Shown here: piece by piece, positions 25,773 through 35,035 of the stretch
Position numbering within the stretch: position 1 is the stretch's first letter
How the letters are laid out: the number at the start of each line of letters is the position of its first letter
DNA from: Engelhardtia mirabilis
Lineage (GTDB): Bacteria > Planctomycetota > UBA1135 > GCA-002686595
Direction: 5' to 3'
DNA length: 64,000 nucleotides
Assembly (NCBI GenBank): GCA_007751255.1
Contig: CP036296.1
Coordinates: 6,510,001 to 6,574,000, forward strand
The notes under the pieces: model-generated
Seen by the model: only the letters and a program-made list of their open reading frames with translations
What the model was told of the DNA's origin: nothing
Database searches by the model: none
Made by a program: the position numbers and the translations under genes

Positions 25773-27347
25773 TTGGAGCGACTGGTTGACCAGGTCCGTG
25801 GCTTGCAGCAGGTCGTCGTCCTGCTCTCGATTCTCTTCTACATCAGCTGGATCCCGCCGCGATACGAGCTCGACGCCCGTGCCGAGGAGTGTCTCAGGCC
25901 GATCATCGCGATCGATGCCCTCCGCGACCTCCGGGCGGTCAGGTCGATTCACCGAGTGGGTGGACGAGGCGCGCGGGTCTACCAGCTGAGAGAACTAGAG
26001 CAAGACTTGGGGCTGCTCGTCGACCTGCAACACCGCGAGTGGAAGGGGCTCGAGCTTCGAACCCACCAGTTTGCAGCGTCGTACACCGATGGGAGCTTCG
26101 CCGCAGGGACCGAGGCTCGCTCGATACAAGCGCAGATTGCTAGCGACCCTGCGCGAGCCAAGCCCGGCGGACAGCGCCCCCCCAGCGTGACCCTCGATGC
26201 AACGGCATTGCTGCTCGCACCGGAGAACTCGAGGCACCGCTTGCGGCCCATGCTCGTCGCGGATGGCGTGAGCGCCGCCAATCCGGAACTTCGATTCGAG
26301 CTTCGACCGGGCGAGCCTGATGTTGAGGAGCTGCAACACTACGGCTACTGGCTGCTGCTCGCCGAGGTCTGTGTCGGCTTCGACGATCGAGCACCGAGTG
26401 AGTGCCCACTCGTCGTGATCCCGCCGCCCTACTCGGACGGCTCGTGGACTCAGAAGGACAGCTCGCTGCAAGAGGCTGTCGAGCAAGTCTTGGCAGCTCC
26501 GCACGGAAGCCAAGCACCGATCCTGCTATTGAGCCCAGAGACCTGCGCCCGCGGCAGCGCGCTTCCGGCAGTCGACCCGAGGACCACATGGATAGTCGTC
26601 GACGGTCTCGATGCGGCGAGCCTCGAAGTTCTCGCGTCCTCTTGGCTTGGCGTGGAGGTGGCCGGCGAGCGCGACGTCACCGAACTCGGGCAGCGCGTTG
26701 GAGCCGAGATGACGTCACGGTGGATCGATCGGACTTTCGAGGCTCTGGCCCCCAGCCCCGACGATCGCAGGCTTCAGGACGCGGTCGACGGCATCAAGGA
26801 GATCCTCAAGAACATCGACGGCGCGACCGGCAGCTTTCGCGTCGCGGAGAACTCCACGATCGAGACCGCGCAGGAAGCGCTGCACGGCGACTTCACGATT
26901 CCGACGATCGGAGTTCCGATGAACCGGGCGACGGCGCGGACCGGGCTCGCCATCGCCATCCTCCTCCTGACCTTCCGTGCGATACAGCACCTCCAGGCGG
27001 CGCGCGATCGGCTCCTCAAGTGGGTCAAGTCCAGCGAGCGCGAATCCTCACCAGCGACCGACGGCGACGACGACCTCTCGTGCGAACCCGCCGATGCGCC
27101 CTGGTTGCAGGACTCATCGGCACCGATCTTCGCGGGTTTCCTCTTCCTGACGCCGGGCGTCTTCGCGTTCCTCCTGCTCGGCAATGCGCGCTACGCCGGA
27201 CTGGAGAACGACGGCGATCGATTGGCGCTGAGTTGTGTCCTCTTCATCCTGCTCGGCTCGATGGCGATGTCCGGATTCCAGAGCTGCCGGGCTGCGTTGC
27301 GCAGCGGATCGGGGGTCGGCACCATGCCCGCGGAGGATGGCGGCTGA
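25773..27347 (+). CDS. Unrecognised multi-pass membrane protein
   Basis: 524 residues from a TTG with a GGGGGA ribosome-binding sequence upstream. One hydrophobic segment lies at residues 10-26 (GLQQVVVLLSILFYISW), and three more in the last 150 residues (TGLAIAILLLTF, then FAGFLFLTPGVFAFLLLG and LALSCVLFILLGSMAMSG). The roughly 350-residue region between them is soluble, with ordered strands such as PILLLSPETCARG and TWIVVDGLDAASLEVLASSWLG that could be a Rossmann-like fold. No family is recognised. It probably forms a unit with the pentapeptide protein just upstream. Confidence 0.5.
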   Translation: MERLVDQVRGLQQVVVLLSILFYISWIPPRYELDARAEECLRPIIAIDALRDLRAVRSIHRVGGRGARVYQLRELEQDLGLLVDLQHREWKGLELRTHQFAASYTDGSFAAGTEARSIQAQIASDPARAKPGGQRPPSVTLDATALLLAPENSRHRLRPMLVADGVSAANPELRFELRPGEPDVEELQHYGYWLLLAEVCVGFDDRAPSECPLVVIPPPYSDGSWTQKDSSLQEAVEQVLAAPHGSQAPILLLSPETCARGSALPAVDPRTTWIVVDGLDAASLEVLASSWLGVEVAGERDVTELGQRVGAEMTSRWIDRTFEALAPSPDDRRLQDAVDGIKEILKNIDGATGSFRVAENSTIETAQEALHGDFTIPTIGVPMNRATARTGLAIAILLLTFRAIQHLQAARDRLLKWVKSSERESSPATDGDDDLSCEPADAPWLQDSSAPIFAGFLFLTPGVFAFLLLGNARYAGLENDGDRLALSCVLFILLGSMAMSGFQSCRAALRSGSGVGTMPAEDGG

Positions 27348-27593
27348 CCGACCGGAGCCGAAGCTAGTCGGAGCGCCGCCAAGACTTCTTGAGGTTCTCC
27401 TGCACCTTTAGTGGAAGCCACCGGGGCGCGTTCGAGGGGGAACCCAGCGATTGGAGGTCGTTGCGCGGAGCTTAGGGGTGATCGGTTGATGCGCACGACG
27501 AGGACGCCAGACTCGGGGTGTCATACGCCCATATCCGGGACCCCGTCATGCGCGCCACAACCCTACTCCGTGTTCTGCTCGCCATCCAGCACC

Positions 27594-27677
27594 TCATCGT
27601 CCGGCGATGCGCTCGTCGCGTTCGACAAGCTGCTCGCGCAGCCGATCGTTCTCCTGCAAGAGCGCGTCGGGCGACAT
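27594..27677 (-). pseudogene. tnpC: IS66 tnpC start fragment
   Basis: An ATG at 27677, 33 bases after the tnpB stop, opens MSPDALLQENDRLREQL and ends at a TGA after 27 codons. The sequence is the coiled-coil N-terminus typical of IS66 TnpC. Downstream, toward 27348, no transposase-like frame continues, so the rest of the gene is deleted or scrambled. Confidence 0.6.
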
Positions 27678-27709
27678 GCACGCGTTCTATATTCCCCGCG
27701 CACTCGAGA

Positions 27710-28096
27710 TCAAGGCCGTATTGCGAAGTTCGCCGAGGTCACCGTACGAGTGTCACGTTTCCAAGCACGTGCCTTCAGCTCCTTCGCGTCCAAGCCGCCG
27801 AGCAACAGCGCGAGCTCTTCGCTGCGCATCTCGACGCGTCGTTCCCCGGACGTCGGTGACGGCCACTTGAAGGTCCCACGCTCCAGCCGCTTCGCGCAGA
27901 CCCACACCCCCGACTCGTCGACGTACAAGACCTTCAGCCGATTGCGCAGCCGGTTGCAGAAGACGAAGAGATCGCCCGACTTCGGATCGCCCTGCAGCGC
28001 CGAGCGAACCACGCCGCTCAAGCCGTCGAAGGACTTCCGCATGTCCGTCGAACCTGCCACGAGGAACACCCGTCGGCCCGCTCCCAGCGTCAGCAT
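27710..28096 (-). CDS. tnpB: IS66 accessory protein TnpB
   Basis: 128 residues from the ATG at 28096, overlapping the tnpA stop by 7 bases. The family pattern is complete: RVFLVAGSTDMRKSFDGLSG, LFVFCNRLRNRLKVLYVDESG and VCAKRLERGTFKWP. TnpB is needed for IS66 transposition, although its biochemical role is unclear. The gene is intact, but its element lacks a working tnpC. Confidence 0.85.
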   Translation of the reverse strand: MLTLGAGRRVFLVAGSTDMRKSFDGLSGVVRSALQGDPKSGDLFVFCNRLRNRLKVLYVDESGVWVCAKRLERGTFKWPSPTSGERRVEMRSEELALLLGGLDAKELKARAWKRDTRTVTSANFAIRP

Positions 28097-28431
28097 CGCG
28101 ACAAGAGGCGCAGCAGACGCTCGAGCGCGGCCGCGTCGAATCCGGCCTCGAGCTCGACCCGCAGCCGGTTGTCGATCGTCAGCACGATCGGAGCCCGCTG
28201 CCTCATCCCGACCTCGTCGTCGGTGACCTGCACCTCCACGAGCTCGCCGGCCTCCACCTGGGCCGAGGCCGCCAAACGCCTACGCCACCCGTAGAGCGTC
28301 GCTGCCGAGACGCCGACCTCCCCCGCGAACTCGGTCATGCTCAGCTCGCTCTCCGCCTGCTCCTCCAGCAGCTCCCGGTAGTACTTTGCCAGGTCTGTTC
28401 CGCCACGCGATCTCGCTCGTCCTGTCGTCAT
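28090..28431 (-). CDS. tnpA: IS66 accessory protein TnpA
   Basis: 113 residues from the ATG at 28431. It has an N-terminal helix-turn-helix (SMTEFAGEVGVSAATLYGWRRRL) followed by the strand IVLTIDNRLRVELEAGFDAAALERLLRLL, the usual IS66 Orf1 layout. The gene starts 67 bases inside the GTAAGCG terminus and overlaps tnpB, so the two are coupled. Confidence 0.8.
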   Translation of the reverse strand: MTTGRARSRGGTDLAKYYRELLEEQAESELSMTEFAGEVGVSAATLYGWRRRLAASAQVEAGELVEVQVTDDEVGMRQRAPIVLTIDNRLRVELEAGFDAAALERLLRLLSRC

Positions 28432-28498
28432 GCCACCATCGCAGCCGCCGAATCGGTCGCCGGCAACGGCCTGTTGGACTTCGGCGTCGGACGCTTAC

Positions 28499-29684
28499 GA
28501 CCCAAGTACGCCTGCCGTGGATGCCAAGAGGGCGTGCTGATCGCGCCGGCGCCGCCGCAGGTGATCGACAAGGGACGCCCCGGTGCGGGTCTCTTGGCCC
28601 AGGTCCTGGTGTCGAAGTACGCCGACCACCTTCCTCTGCACCGCCAGGAGGCGATCTTCGAGCGGCACGGCTACGCGCTCAGTCGCTCGACGGCGTGCGA
28701 CTGGGTCGGGGCCTGCGCCGAGCCGCTCTTCCCCGTCGTCCAGGTGATGCGAGAGCGCATCCTCGCATCGGGGTACGTGAACGCCGACGAGACGCCGGTC
28801 CTGATGCAGACCAACTTCGAGGGCGGCGGCAAGCAGTGCGCCTGGCTCTGGGGCTACGCCGATCGCGACGGCGATGTGGTCTACGACTTTCGAACGAGCC
28901 GGGGCCGTGATGGCCCTCTGTAATTTCTCGATGGATTCCAGGGCTACCTGCAGATCGACGATTACGCCGGCTACAACGAGGTCTGTCGCTCAGATGGCGT
29001 GACCAAGGTCGCGTGCTGGGCCCATGCCCGACGCAAGTTTTGGGAAGCGCTGACAAGCGCGACGGCGGACGCGTCGACAGTCCTGGCCAAGATCCAGCGC
29101 CTGTACCGCGTGGAGAAGGAAGCGCGCGATGCGGGCCTGGCTCCCGATGCGGTAGGCGAGCTGCGCCAGTCGAAGTCGAGACCGATCCTCGCGTCGATCC
29201 ACCAGGACCTCGAGCGACTCTCGAAGTCGGCGCTGCCCAAGAGCCCAGTCGGCAAGGCAGTGGCCTACACGCTCAACCTTTGGGAGGAGTTGGTCCGGCA
29301 CGTCGACGATGGCCGGATCGCGATCGACAACAACTCGATCGAACGAGCCATGCGCGCGGTGGCCGTAGGCCGCAAGAACTGGCTCTTCTGCGGCGGCGAA
29401 AGCGGCGGGCAGCGAGCGGCCGTCATCTACTCCCTCGTCGAGACCTGCAAACGGCTCGACGTCGAGCCCTTCGAGTATCTCCGCGACGTGCTCTCGAGGA
29501 TCCGCGAGCACCCCGCCGATGGACTCGAGAGCCTCACGCCGCGTGGATGGCGGGACGCACGCTCCCGCGCGGTAGCCACGATCGCAGGCTGAGAGTCGGG
29601 GCGCCATCGCGTCCCCGGCCAATCGCAAATCCGAGCGACCGGGCGAATTCCTGTCGGCTGCACCACTTGGCCGGACGGATACGG
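28499..29684 (+). pseudogene. tnpC: IS66 tnpC copy 2, 5'-truncated, no intron, in-frame stop
   Basis: Begins mid-gene at the segment PKYACRGCQEG and runs through SKYADHLPLHRQEAIFERHGY without the intron, giving the empty-site allele of copy 1. An in-frame TAA at 28921-28923 stands at the same codon as the TAG of copy 1. The coding part ends at the TGA at 29590-29592, followed by about 90 bases of IS flank. From 28976 to the stop it is the same as copy 1. The first part of the gene is lost on the far side of the inserted element. Confidence 0.8.
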
Positions 29685-29809
29685 TCATCGCGCTCATCAC
29701 GAAGCCTGACGTCATCCGCAGCATCCTCGAGCACGTCGGCCTCCCCACCGATCCACCCGTCCTCAAGTCCGCGCGTCCCCCGCCAGGCCCCGAGTTCGAC
29801 TGGGCCTGA
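29681..29809 (+). pseudogene. IS91-type transposase C-terminal fragment
   Basis: Immediately after the IS66 end the frame reads VIALITKPDVIRSILEHVGL, then PTDPPVLKSARPPPGPEFDW and a TGA. This is the usual tail of IS91/Y2-type transposases (after the CPRCGG zinc motif, LRVIALI, then ILEHLGLPT). Everything upstream of it is replaced by IS66 sequence. It is a non-functional remnant that shows an older mobile element at this site. Confidence 0.6.
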
Positions 29810-30219
29810 GCGACGCTCCGCCCCTTCACTGCTGTCGATCCGGCCCGCCCCGGAGGCTCCCCCATGCCTGCTCCGCGCGAAGAGCGGTCCAAGCCAAGGG
29901 CTTTCCTCAGGCCCAGGCCCCGCTTTCGACCTGCCGGCGGCGAACGAGGCCCACCGTGCAGACCACCGCCTTCCTGAACCAAGGGTCTCCACTCCCGAGC
30001 GCCCGCCGCGAACTGCCCCCTTGAATCACTTCTCCTCCAGCGCGCCGGAGAGGAGCGAACGGTGTTTCATAGGGGGTGGGGGCCGGACCTGACTGCCACA
30101 AGCTAACCGGAAGGCGCGCTTTCAGGGCCCTCTGGCGCCCGGCCAAAGCCCGAGTGCTCACCAGGGGCCTCCAGCAGCTAGCCTCATGCTCGCGCCGTCC
30201 GCCCGAGCCCCACCCCTCC
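29810..30219. other. Gap downstream of the IS fragments
   Basis: About 410 bases without a convincing gene. It may include the outer end of the old IS91-type element. TAGCCT at 30179-30184 lies 35 bases before the GST start and may be its -10 box. Confidence 0.35.
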
Positions 30220-30876
30220 ATGAAACTGATCCTCGGTTCGAAGAACTATTCCAGCTGGTCCCTGCGCGCCTGGATGGCCGCCGTACTTTCCGGATTGCCC
30301 TTCGAAGAGGTCATGGTTCACTTCGACGAGGACGCGGACCGCAAGCAACGCCTGCGCCACTCACCGACCGGCAAGGTGCCCGCCCTGGCCGATGGGAACT
30401 TGACCGTCTCGGACAGCCTGGCGATCGGCGAGTACCTCGCGGAATTAGCCCCCGAACGAGGCTTGTGGCCGAAGGACCGTTCGGCGCGCGCCCACGCCCG
30501 ATCGATCTGCGCCGAGATGCACTCGGGCTTCCTGGATCTGCGCCAGGACATGCCGATGAACATCCGCATCGAGCGCCCGTGGCGCGAGCGCGCCCCCGGA
30601 GTGATGGCGGACATCGCCCGCATCGATCGCATTTGGAGCGAGACGCGCAGCGATTTCGGAGCAAAGCTCGGCGGACCGTTCCTGTTCGGCACCCCCACCC
30701 TCGCCGACGCCTACTACGCCCCGGTCGCGGCCCGGTTCCACAGCTTCCACCCGCCCCTGTCGCCGGTGGCTCAGGCCTATGTGGAGACGCTCTGGGCCTT
30801 CGAACCGATGCAGCGCTGGTGTGCTGCTGCCCGCGAAGAGGGCCACGCTCTGCCCAACTACGACGCCAAGGCCTAG
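30220..30876 (+). CDS. Glutathione S-transferase family protein
   Basis: 218 residues from the ATG at 30220. The thioredoxin-like N-terminal domain has the putative active-site stretch SKNYSSWSLRAW, the cis-Pro segment TGKVPAL and the gamma-glutamyl-binding SDSLAIGEYLAEL. The C-terminal helical domain includes GPFLFGTPTLADAYYAPV, the usual N-capping region. Length and layout match bacterial cytoplasmic GSTs of the group with SSWSLR N-termini. The substrate is unknown, and no metabolic neighbours hint at one. Confidence 0.85.
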   Translation: MKLILGSKNYSSWSLRAWMAAVLSGLPFEEVMVHFDEDADRKQRLRHSPTGKVPALADGNLTVSDSLAIGEYLAELAPERGLWPKDRSARAHARSICAEMHSGFLDLRQDMPMNIRIERPWRERAPGVMADIARIDRIWSETRSDFGAKLGGPFLFGTPTLADAYYAPVAARFHSFHPPLSPVAQAYVETLWAFEPMQRWCAAAREEGHALPNYDAKA

Positions 30877-31189
30877 TCCTCGACCGGTTGGATCCAGCCC
30901 GTTTGGCGACCCGCTCCTCACTCGATCCAACTCGGTCTTCGGCAAACGGCCTCCCGCCCCCGCCTCGCCGGGGAGCGCCGCCCCTCTCCGACCTCGACCA
31001 GGGAAAGCCTGAGGGACCGGCGGGGCCTTCCAGCCCCGGTTAAGGCGCGTCGGGTTAGCATCCGAGGGTCCGCAGCGGAGCTGCGTCCGCCGGACTTCGT
31101 CCCGTCGCGGAACCTCGGACCGCTGCCATCGGTCCGATGTAGGTCAGCCCCCCCGCGCGACCTCTCCCCGCACCCCGTCCCCATCCCCC
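30877..31189. other. Leader region of the choice-of-anchor B gene
   Basis: About 313 bases with no gene. TAGCAT near 31056 (in GGGTTAGCATCC) is a reasonable -10 box and would give a leader of roughly 130 bases. GC-rich dyads, for example around 31073-31110, could fold in it. No known riboswitch was recognised. Confidence 0.3.
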
Positions 31190-33853
31190 ATGCGTCATCG
31201 CACTGCGTCGCTCGAGCGCCGCCGGCGGCCCCGTTCCGTGGCTGCCCCCCTGTTCGCCCTGGCCGGCCTGACCCTCACGGGCAGCGTCCTTCCGGGCACG
31301 GCCCTGGCCCACGAGGGCGATCCCAAGCTCCGGGACCGCCAGCCCATGTACGAGGGCGCCGGTTGGACGGTCGGGTCGACCCGCCGGGCGGCGGGCAACC
31401 AGGGCCTGGTCGCCAGCGGGATCCAGTTCCCGGCCAGCGGCGTGCAGCTCCTCTCGTGGCTGTCCCTGTCGGACTTCGGCACCGGCGCCACCAGCGGCAA
31501 CGACTCCTGGGGCTACACCTCGCCCAGCGGCCGCGAGTACGCCCTGATGGGCCTCTCCAACGCCACGGCCTTCGTCGAGATCACCGACCCGAGCAACGCC
31601 CAGATCGTCACCACCATCTCCGGCGTCGAGAGCCTGTGGCGCGACATCAAGACCTACGGCCCCTACGCCTACGCAGTCAGTGAGGGCGGCGGCGGGATCC
31701 AGGTCTTCGACCTGACCGCGATCGATGCGGGGGTCGTCACCGAGCTCGCGAGCGTCACCACCGGCGTGGGCACCTCAGCCTCCCACAACGTCGCCATCGA
31801 CACGGTCTCGGGCTTCCTCTACCGCTGCGGCGGCGGCAGCGAGGGCCTGCGCATCTACAGCCTGGCCAACCCGGCCGCGCCGACCTACGTCGGCGAGTGG
31901 GGCGACCGCTACGTGCACGACGCGCAGATCGTCACCTACACCAGCGGCCCCTTCGCCGGGCGCCAGATCGCCTTCGTCTGCGGCGGTTTCAACGGGGGCT
32001 TCACCGAGACCTCGATGGACGTGCTGGACGTCACCGACAAGAACAACATCGTCGTGCTCAAGCGCGTGTTCTGGTCCGGCGCGGCCTACAGCCACCAGTG
32101 CTGGCTGAGTGAAGACGGCCAACTGCTGTACGTGAACGACGAGCTGGACGAGAACGGCTCGTTCAACACGAAGACCATCGTCGTCGACGTGTCCAACCCG
32201 GCCAACGCCTTCTACGTCACCTCCTTCTTCGGCACCAACACCGCGGTCGGGCACAACCTCTACACCTCGAACGGACGCATCTACGAGGCCAACTACCGCA
32301 GCGGTATGCGGATCTTCGACACGGCGGCGAACCCCACCAACCCGCCGGAAGTGGCCTTCTTCGACACCTATCCGGAGGACGACGCGGCCTCGACCAGCGC
32401 CCTGTGGAACGTCTACCCCTACTTCGAGGACGACATCGTCATCGGCTCGGACCTCGAGAAGGGTCTGTTCGTGTGGTACGTCGGCGCTCCGAAGGTGAGC
32501 TTCGAGTTCCCGAGCGGACTGCCGCAGTTGTTCGACCCGGCCGGTGAGACCATCCAAGTGCGCGTGCTCGAGGCCAGCGCCGGCGCGCTGCAGGGCGGCT
32601 CCGCCCAGCTCTTCTTCGACTACGGCAACGGCTACCAGTCGGTGCCCCTGACGCCGCTCGGCGGCGACCTCTTCGAGGCCAGCCTGCCGAGCCTGCCCTG
32701 CGGTGCGGCGCTCGAGTTCTACGTGTCGGCCACGTCCACCGACGGGCTGGTCTGGAACGCTCCGGACCTGGGCTCGAACCTGCCCTACCGCGCGCCGATC
32801 GGCACGGGTGAGACGCTCGTGGCGAGCTTCGACATGGAGTCCGGCGCCGGCTGGACCAGCGGCGCCGCCGGTGACGACGCCACGACCGGCATCTGGACGC
32901 GGGTCGACCCGGTCGGGACCGAGGCCGCGCCCGAGGACGACCACAGCGCCGCCGGCACCCAGGCCTGGATCACGGGCCAGGGCTCGCCCGGCGGCTCGGT
33001 GGGTACCGACGACATCGATGGCGGCAAGACGACCCTGCTCTCGCCGGTGCTCGACCTGGCCGGGATCGCCGGCGCCCAGGTGCGCTACTGGCGCTGGTAC
33101 TCCAACGGCTTCAACGGCGTGAAGGACGACGTCCTCGACGTGGACATCTCCAACGACGGCGGCTCGAGCTGGGTCCCGGTCGAGCGCCTCGGCCCGGCCG
33201 GTCCCGGCACCGACGGCGGTTGGGTGCCCTACAGCTTCGCGGTGGCCCAGTACGTGCTGCCCACGAACCAGGTGCGCCTGCGCTTCGTGGCCCGCGACAC
33301 CGGCGGGGGCTCGATCGTCGAGGCCGGCCTCGACGACTTCACGGTCGTCGACCTGGGCTGTGCGGACTGTGACGGCAGCGGCAAGTCGGACGGCATCGAG
33401 GTGCTGCTCGGCGCCACCGCCGACATCGACGCCGACTTCGTGCCGGACTTGTGCGAGCCCCTGGTGGGCGCTCCGTCCGTGATCTCCCTGGCCAGCGGCG
33501 GCAACCACGCCCTGAGCCTGCACGCGGGCGCGGCCTTCGCGGGCGACACCTACATCGTGCTCGGCAGCCTGAGCGGCACCGCGCCCGGCGTGGCCATCGA
33601 CGGCGTGGTCCTGCCCCTGAACCCGGACGCCTACACCACGGCGACCTTGACCGGCGCCCTCGCGCCGCTGTTCGTGGGCACCTTTGGCCAACTCGACGGC
33701 AGCGGCGCCGCGAGCGCGTCGATCGTGTTGAACGCGGGGCTCGATCCGTCCTTGGCGGGCCTGGTCCTCGACCACGCCTATCCGGTGCTCGACACCGCCA
33801 GCTTGACGGTGGTCTTCGCGAGCAACGCGGTGTCCTTGGAACTCGCGCCCTGA
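31190..33853 (+). CDS. Secreted choice-of-anchor B family protein
   Basis: 887 residues. The signal peptide (about residues 1-40, ending PGTALA) precedes HEGDPKLRDRQPMYEG. Residues about 80-430 carry LVIVP-like propeller repeats of the choice-of-anchor B family (SGNDSWGYTSPSGREYALMG, HNVAIDTVSGFLYRCGG, HQCWLSEDGQLLYVNDE). A jelly-roll-like segment (about 545-720) follows, then a calcium-loop segment (DCDGSGKSDGIEV, then DIDADFVPDLCEP). The final 115 residues form a domain shared with the C-terminus of the gene at 60333-61925. Extracellular or cell-surface, function unknown. Confidence 0.8.
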   Translation: MRHRTASLERRRRPRSVAAPLFALAGLTLTGSVLPGTALAHEGDPKLRDRQPMYEGAGWTVGSTRRAAGNQGLVASGIQFPASGVQLLSWLSLSDFGTGATSGNDSWGYTSPSGREYALMGLSNATAFVEITDPSNAQIVTTISGVESLWRDIKTYGPYAYAVSEGGGGIQVFDLTAIDAGVVTELASVTTGVGTSASHNVAIDTVSGFLYRCGGGSEGLRIYSLANPAAPTYVGEWGDRYVHDAQIVTYTSGPFAGRQIAFVCGGFNGGFTETSMDVLDVTDKNNIVVLKRVFWSGAAYSHQCWLSEDGQLLYVNDELDENGSFNTKTIVVDVSNPANAFYVTSFFGTNTAVGHNLYTSNGRIYEANYRSGMRIFDTAANPTNPPEVAFFDTYPEDDAASTSALWNVYPYFEDDIVIGSDLEKGLFVWYVGAPKVSFEFPSGLPQLFDPAGETIQVRVLEASAGALQGGSAQLFFDYGNGYQSVPLTPLGGDLFEASLPSLPCGAALEFYVSATSTDGLVWNAPDLGSNLPYRAPIGTGETLVASFDMESGAGWTSGAAGDDATTGIWTRVDPVGTEAAPEDDHSAAGTQAWITGQGSPGGSVGTDDIDGGKTTLLSPVLDLAGIAGAQVRYWRWYSNGFNGVKDDVLDVDISNDGGSSWVPVERLGPAGPGTDGGWVPYSFAVAQYVLPTNQVRLRFVARDTGGGSIVEAGLDDFTVVDLGCADCDGSGKSDGIEVLLGATADIDADFVPDLCEPLVGAPSVISLASGGNHALSLHAGAAFAGDTYIVLGSLSGTAPGVAIDGVVLPLNPDAYTTATLTGALAPLFVGTFGQLDGSGAASASIVLNAGLDPSLAGLVLDHAYPVLDTASLTVVFASNAVSLELAP

Positions 33854-33870
33854 CGCCCGCAGCAGCAACA

Positions 33871-33910
33871 GGGCCCCGCGGCGTGACGAGTCAGTCACTG
33901 CGCGGGGCCC
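33871..33910 (+). terminator. Rho-independent-like terminator
   Basis: A perfect 10-bp stem (33871-33880 with 33901-33910) contains a second inner dyad (GTGAC with GTCAC) in its loop and is followed by TCTTCG. It starts 17 bases after the stop of the choice-of-anchor B gene and lies 66 bases from the end of the convergent cytochrome gene, so it may serve both strands. Confidence 0.7.
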
Positions 33911-33976
33911 TCTTCGTTCGCGGCGGCAGCTCGGCTCGCGCGCGCTCCAGCGCTACGGGCGCAGGCACGGACGAAC

Positions 33977-35035
33977 TCAGCGCACGGGCCGGCGCAACTG
34001 ACCGGGCAGGGGCGCGGAGTCCAGGCTGCGCAGGAAGGCCTCGAGGTCGGCGATCTCGCGCTCGGACATGGGCACGGCCTTGAGGGTCACGCCCCGGGCG
34101 CGGGCCTCGACCGTGTTGCCCACCGACTCCGAGTAGAAGCGCAGCACCTCGCGCAGGTCGGCGAAGCGGCCGTCGTGCATGTACGGCGCGGTGCGCGCCA
34201 CGTCGCGCAGGGAGGGCGTTCGCACCAGGCCCGGGTTGGTCTCGCGTTGGCCCGCTTCGAGCTTGGCGAGGGGGTCGTCGGGGTCCAGGCCGAAGGCCAT
34301 CTCGGGCAGGTCCGGCAGGCCTTGGTCGCGCACCTTGCCGTCGCTGAAGTTCGGGCCGCCGTGGCAACGGTTGCAGGCGGCCCGGCCGTGGAAGAGCTCG
34401 AAGCCGCGGCGGGCGTCCGCCGCCAGGATCGAGCGCGACTGGTCGGCGGCGGCCTCGTCGAAGCGCGAGGGCCCGCCCTCCAACTGGCGCAGGTAGGCGG
34501 CCAGTGCGCGGCCGAGCTCATCGAGGGTGCGGCGCATCTCGTCGCGACCGTCGGCCTTGGGCGGGTTCCCGAACAGCGATCGGTGCTGTTCCGCCAGGGC
34601 CGCGGACTGGGCCACGAAGCGTAGGGTCGACGGCAGCGATCCACCCAGCACGTCCTCGTCGCCGAAGCCGTGCAGGCAGGCCTGCTCCAGGCTGTCGACC
34701 TCGCCGGACCACATCCAACTCGTGCGCCGCGCGACCCCCACGAGGGGCGGCACGTCCCGCGGCCCGAAGCCGCGCGTGTCGATCGCCGCAGCACCCGAGA
34801 AGGCGCGGTCGGGGCGGTGGCAACTGGCGCAGGAGCGGCGCTGGTCGAAGGACAGGCCGGTGGTGAAGAACAGCGACTGGCCGTAGGCCGCCAGGTCGGG
34901 GTTGCCAGCGAGGGAGTCTGACGAGGCCGGCGCGGGCGGCAGGGGCGAGAAGCCCTCGGCGTTCGGCAGGGCCGGGCCACGGGGAGTGCAGGCGGCCAGG
35001 GGCGCGACCAGCGCCAGGGTCACCAGGGCCTTCAC
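33977..35035 (-). CDS. Di-heme cytochrome c peroxidase/MauG-like lipoprotein
   Basis: 352 residues from a GTG at 35035 that overlaps the upstream stop by four bases. The signal peptide ends in LAAC (lipobox, Cys16). Two c-type heme sites are present, C69-A-S-C72-H73 and C221-N-R-C224-H225. The family segment TPSLRDVARTAPYMHDGRF lies in the C-terminal half. Relatives reduce hydrogen peroxide or modify proteins by long-range oxidation in the periplasm. It is translationally coupled to the NHL-repeat protein before it. Confidence 0.85.
   Translation of the reverse strand: MKALVTLALVAPLAACTPRGPALPNAEGFSPLPPAPASSDSLAGNPDLAAYGQSLFFTTGLSFDQRRSCASCHRPDRAFSGAAAIDTRGFGPRDVPPLVGVARRTSWMWSGEVDSLEQACLHGFGDEDVLGGSLPSTLRFVAQSAALAEQHRSLFGNPPKADGRDEMRRTLDELGRALAAYLRQLEGGPSRFDEAAADQSRSILAADARRGFELFHGRAACNRCHGGPNFSDGKVRDQGLPDLPEMAFGLDPDDPLAKLEAGQRETNPGLVRTPSLRDVARTAPYMHDGRFADLREVLRFYSESVGNTVEARARGVTLKAVPMSEREIADLEAFLRSLDSAPLPGQLRRPVR

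Larger units (their letters stand above)
27594..28498 (-). mobile_element. Truncated IS66-family element inserted in IS66 copy 2
   Basis: On the minus strand the element begins with GTAAGCGTCCGACG (outer end at 28498), which fits the IS66 terminal repeat consensus starting GTAAGCG. tnpA, tnpB and the first codons of tnpC follow, and then the sequence decays. Immediately outside the terminus, at 28499, the tnpC of copy 2 begins mid-gene, so this element inserted into it. It differs clearly from copy 1 and copy 2 in tnpB. Confidence 0.65.

Noticed and set aside
16800-29700. Composite transposon formed by the two IS66 copies
   Set aside because: Both copies lack left ends and a working tnpC, and different gene fragments lie at their right ends with no target duplication visible. 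Past mobilisation of the island is possible but this is not an intact composite element.
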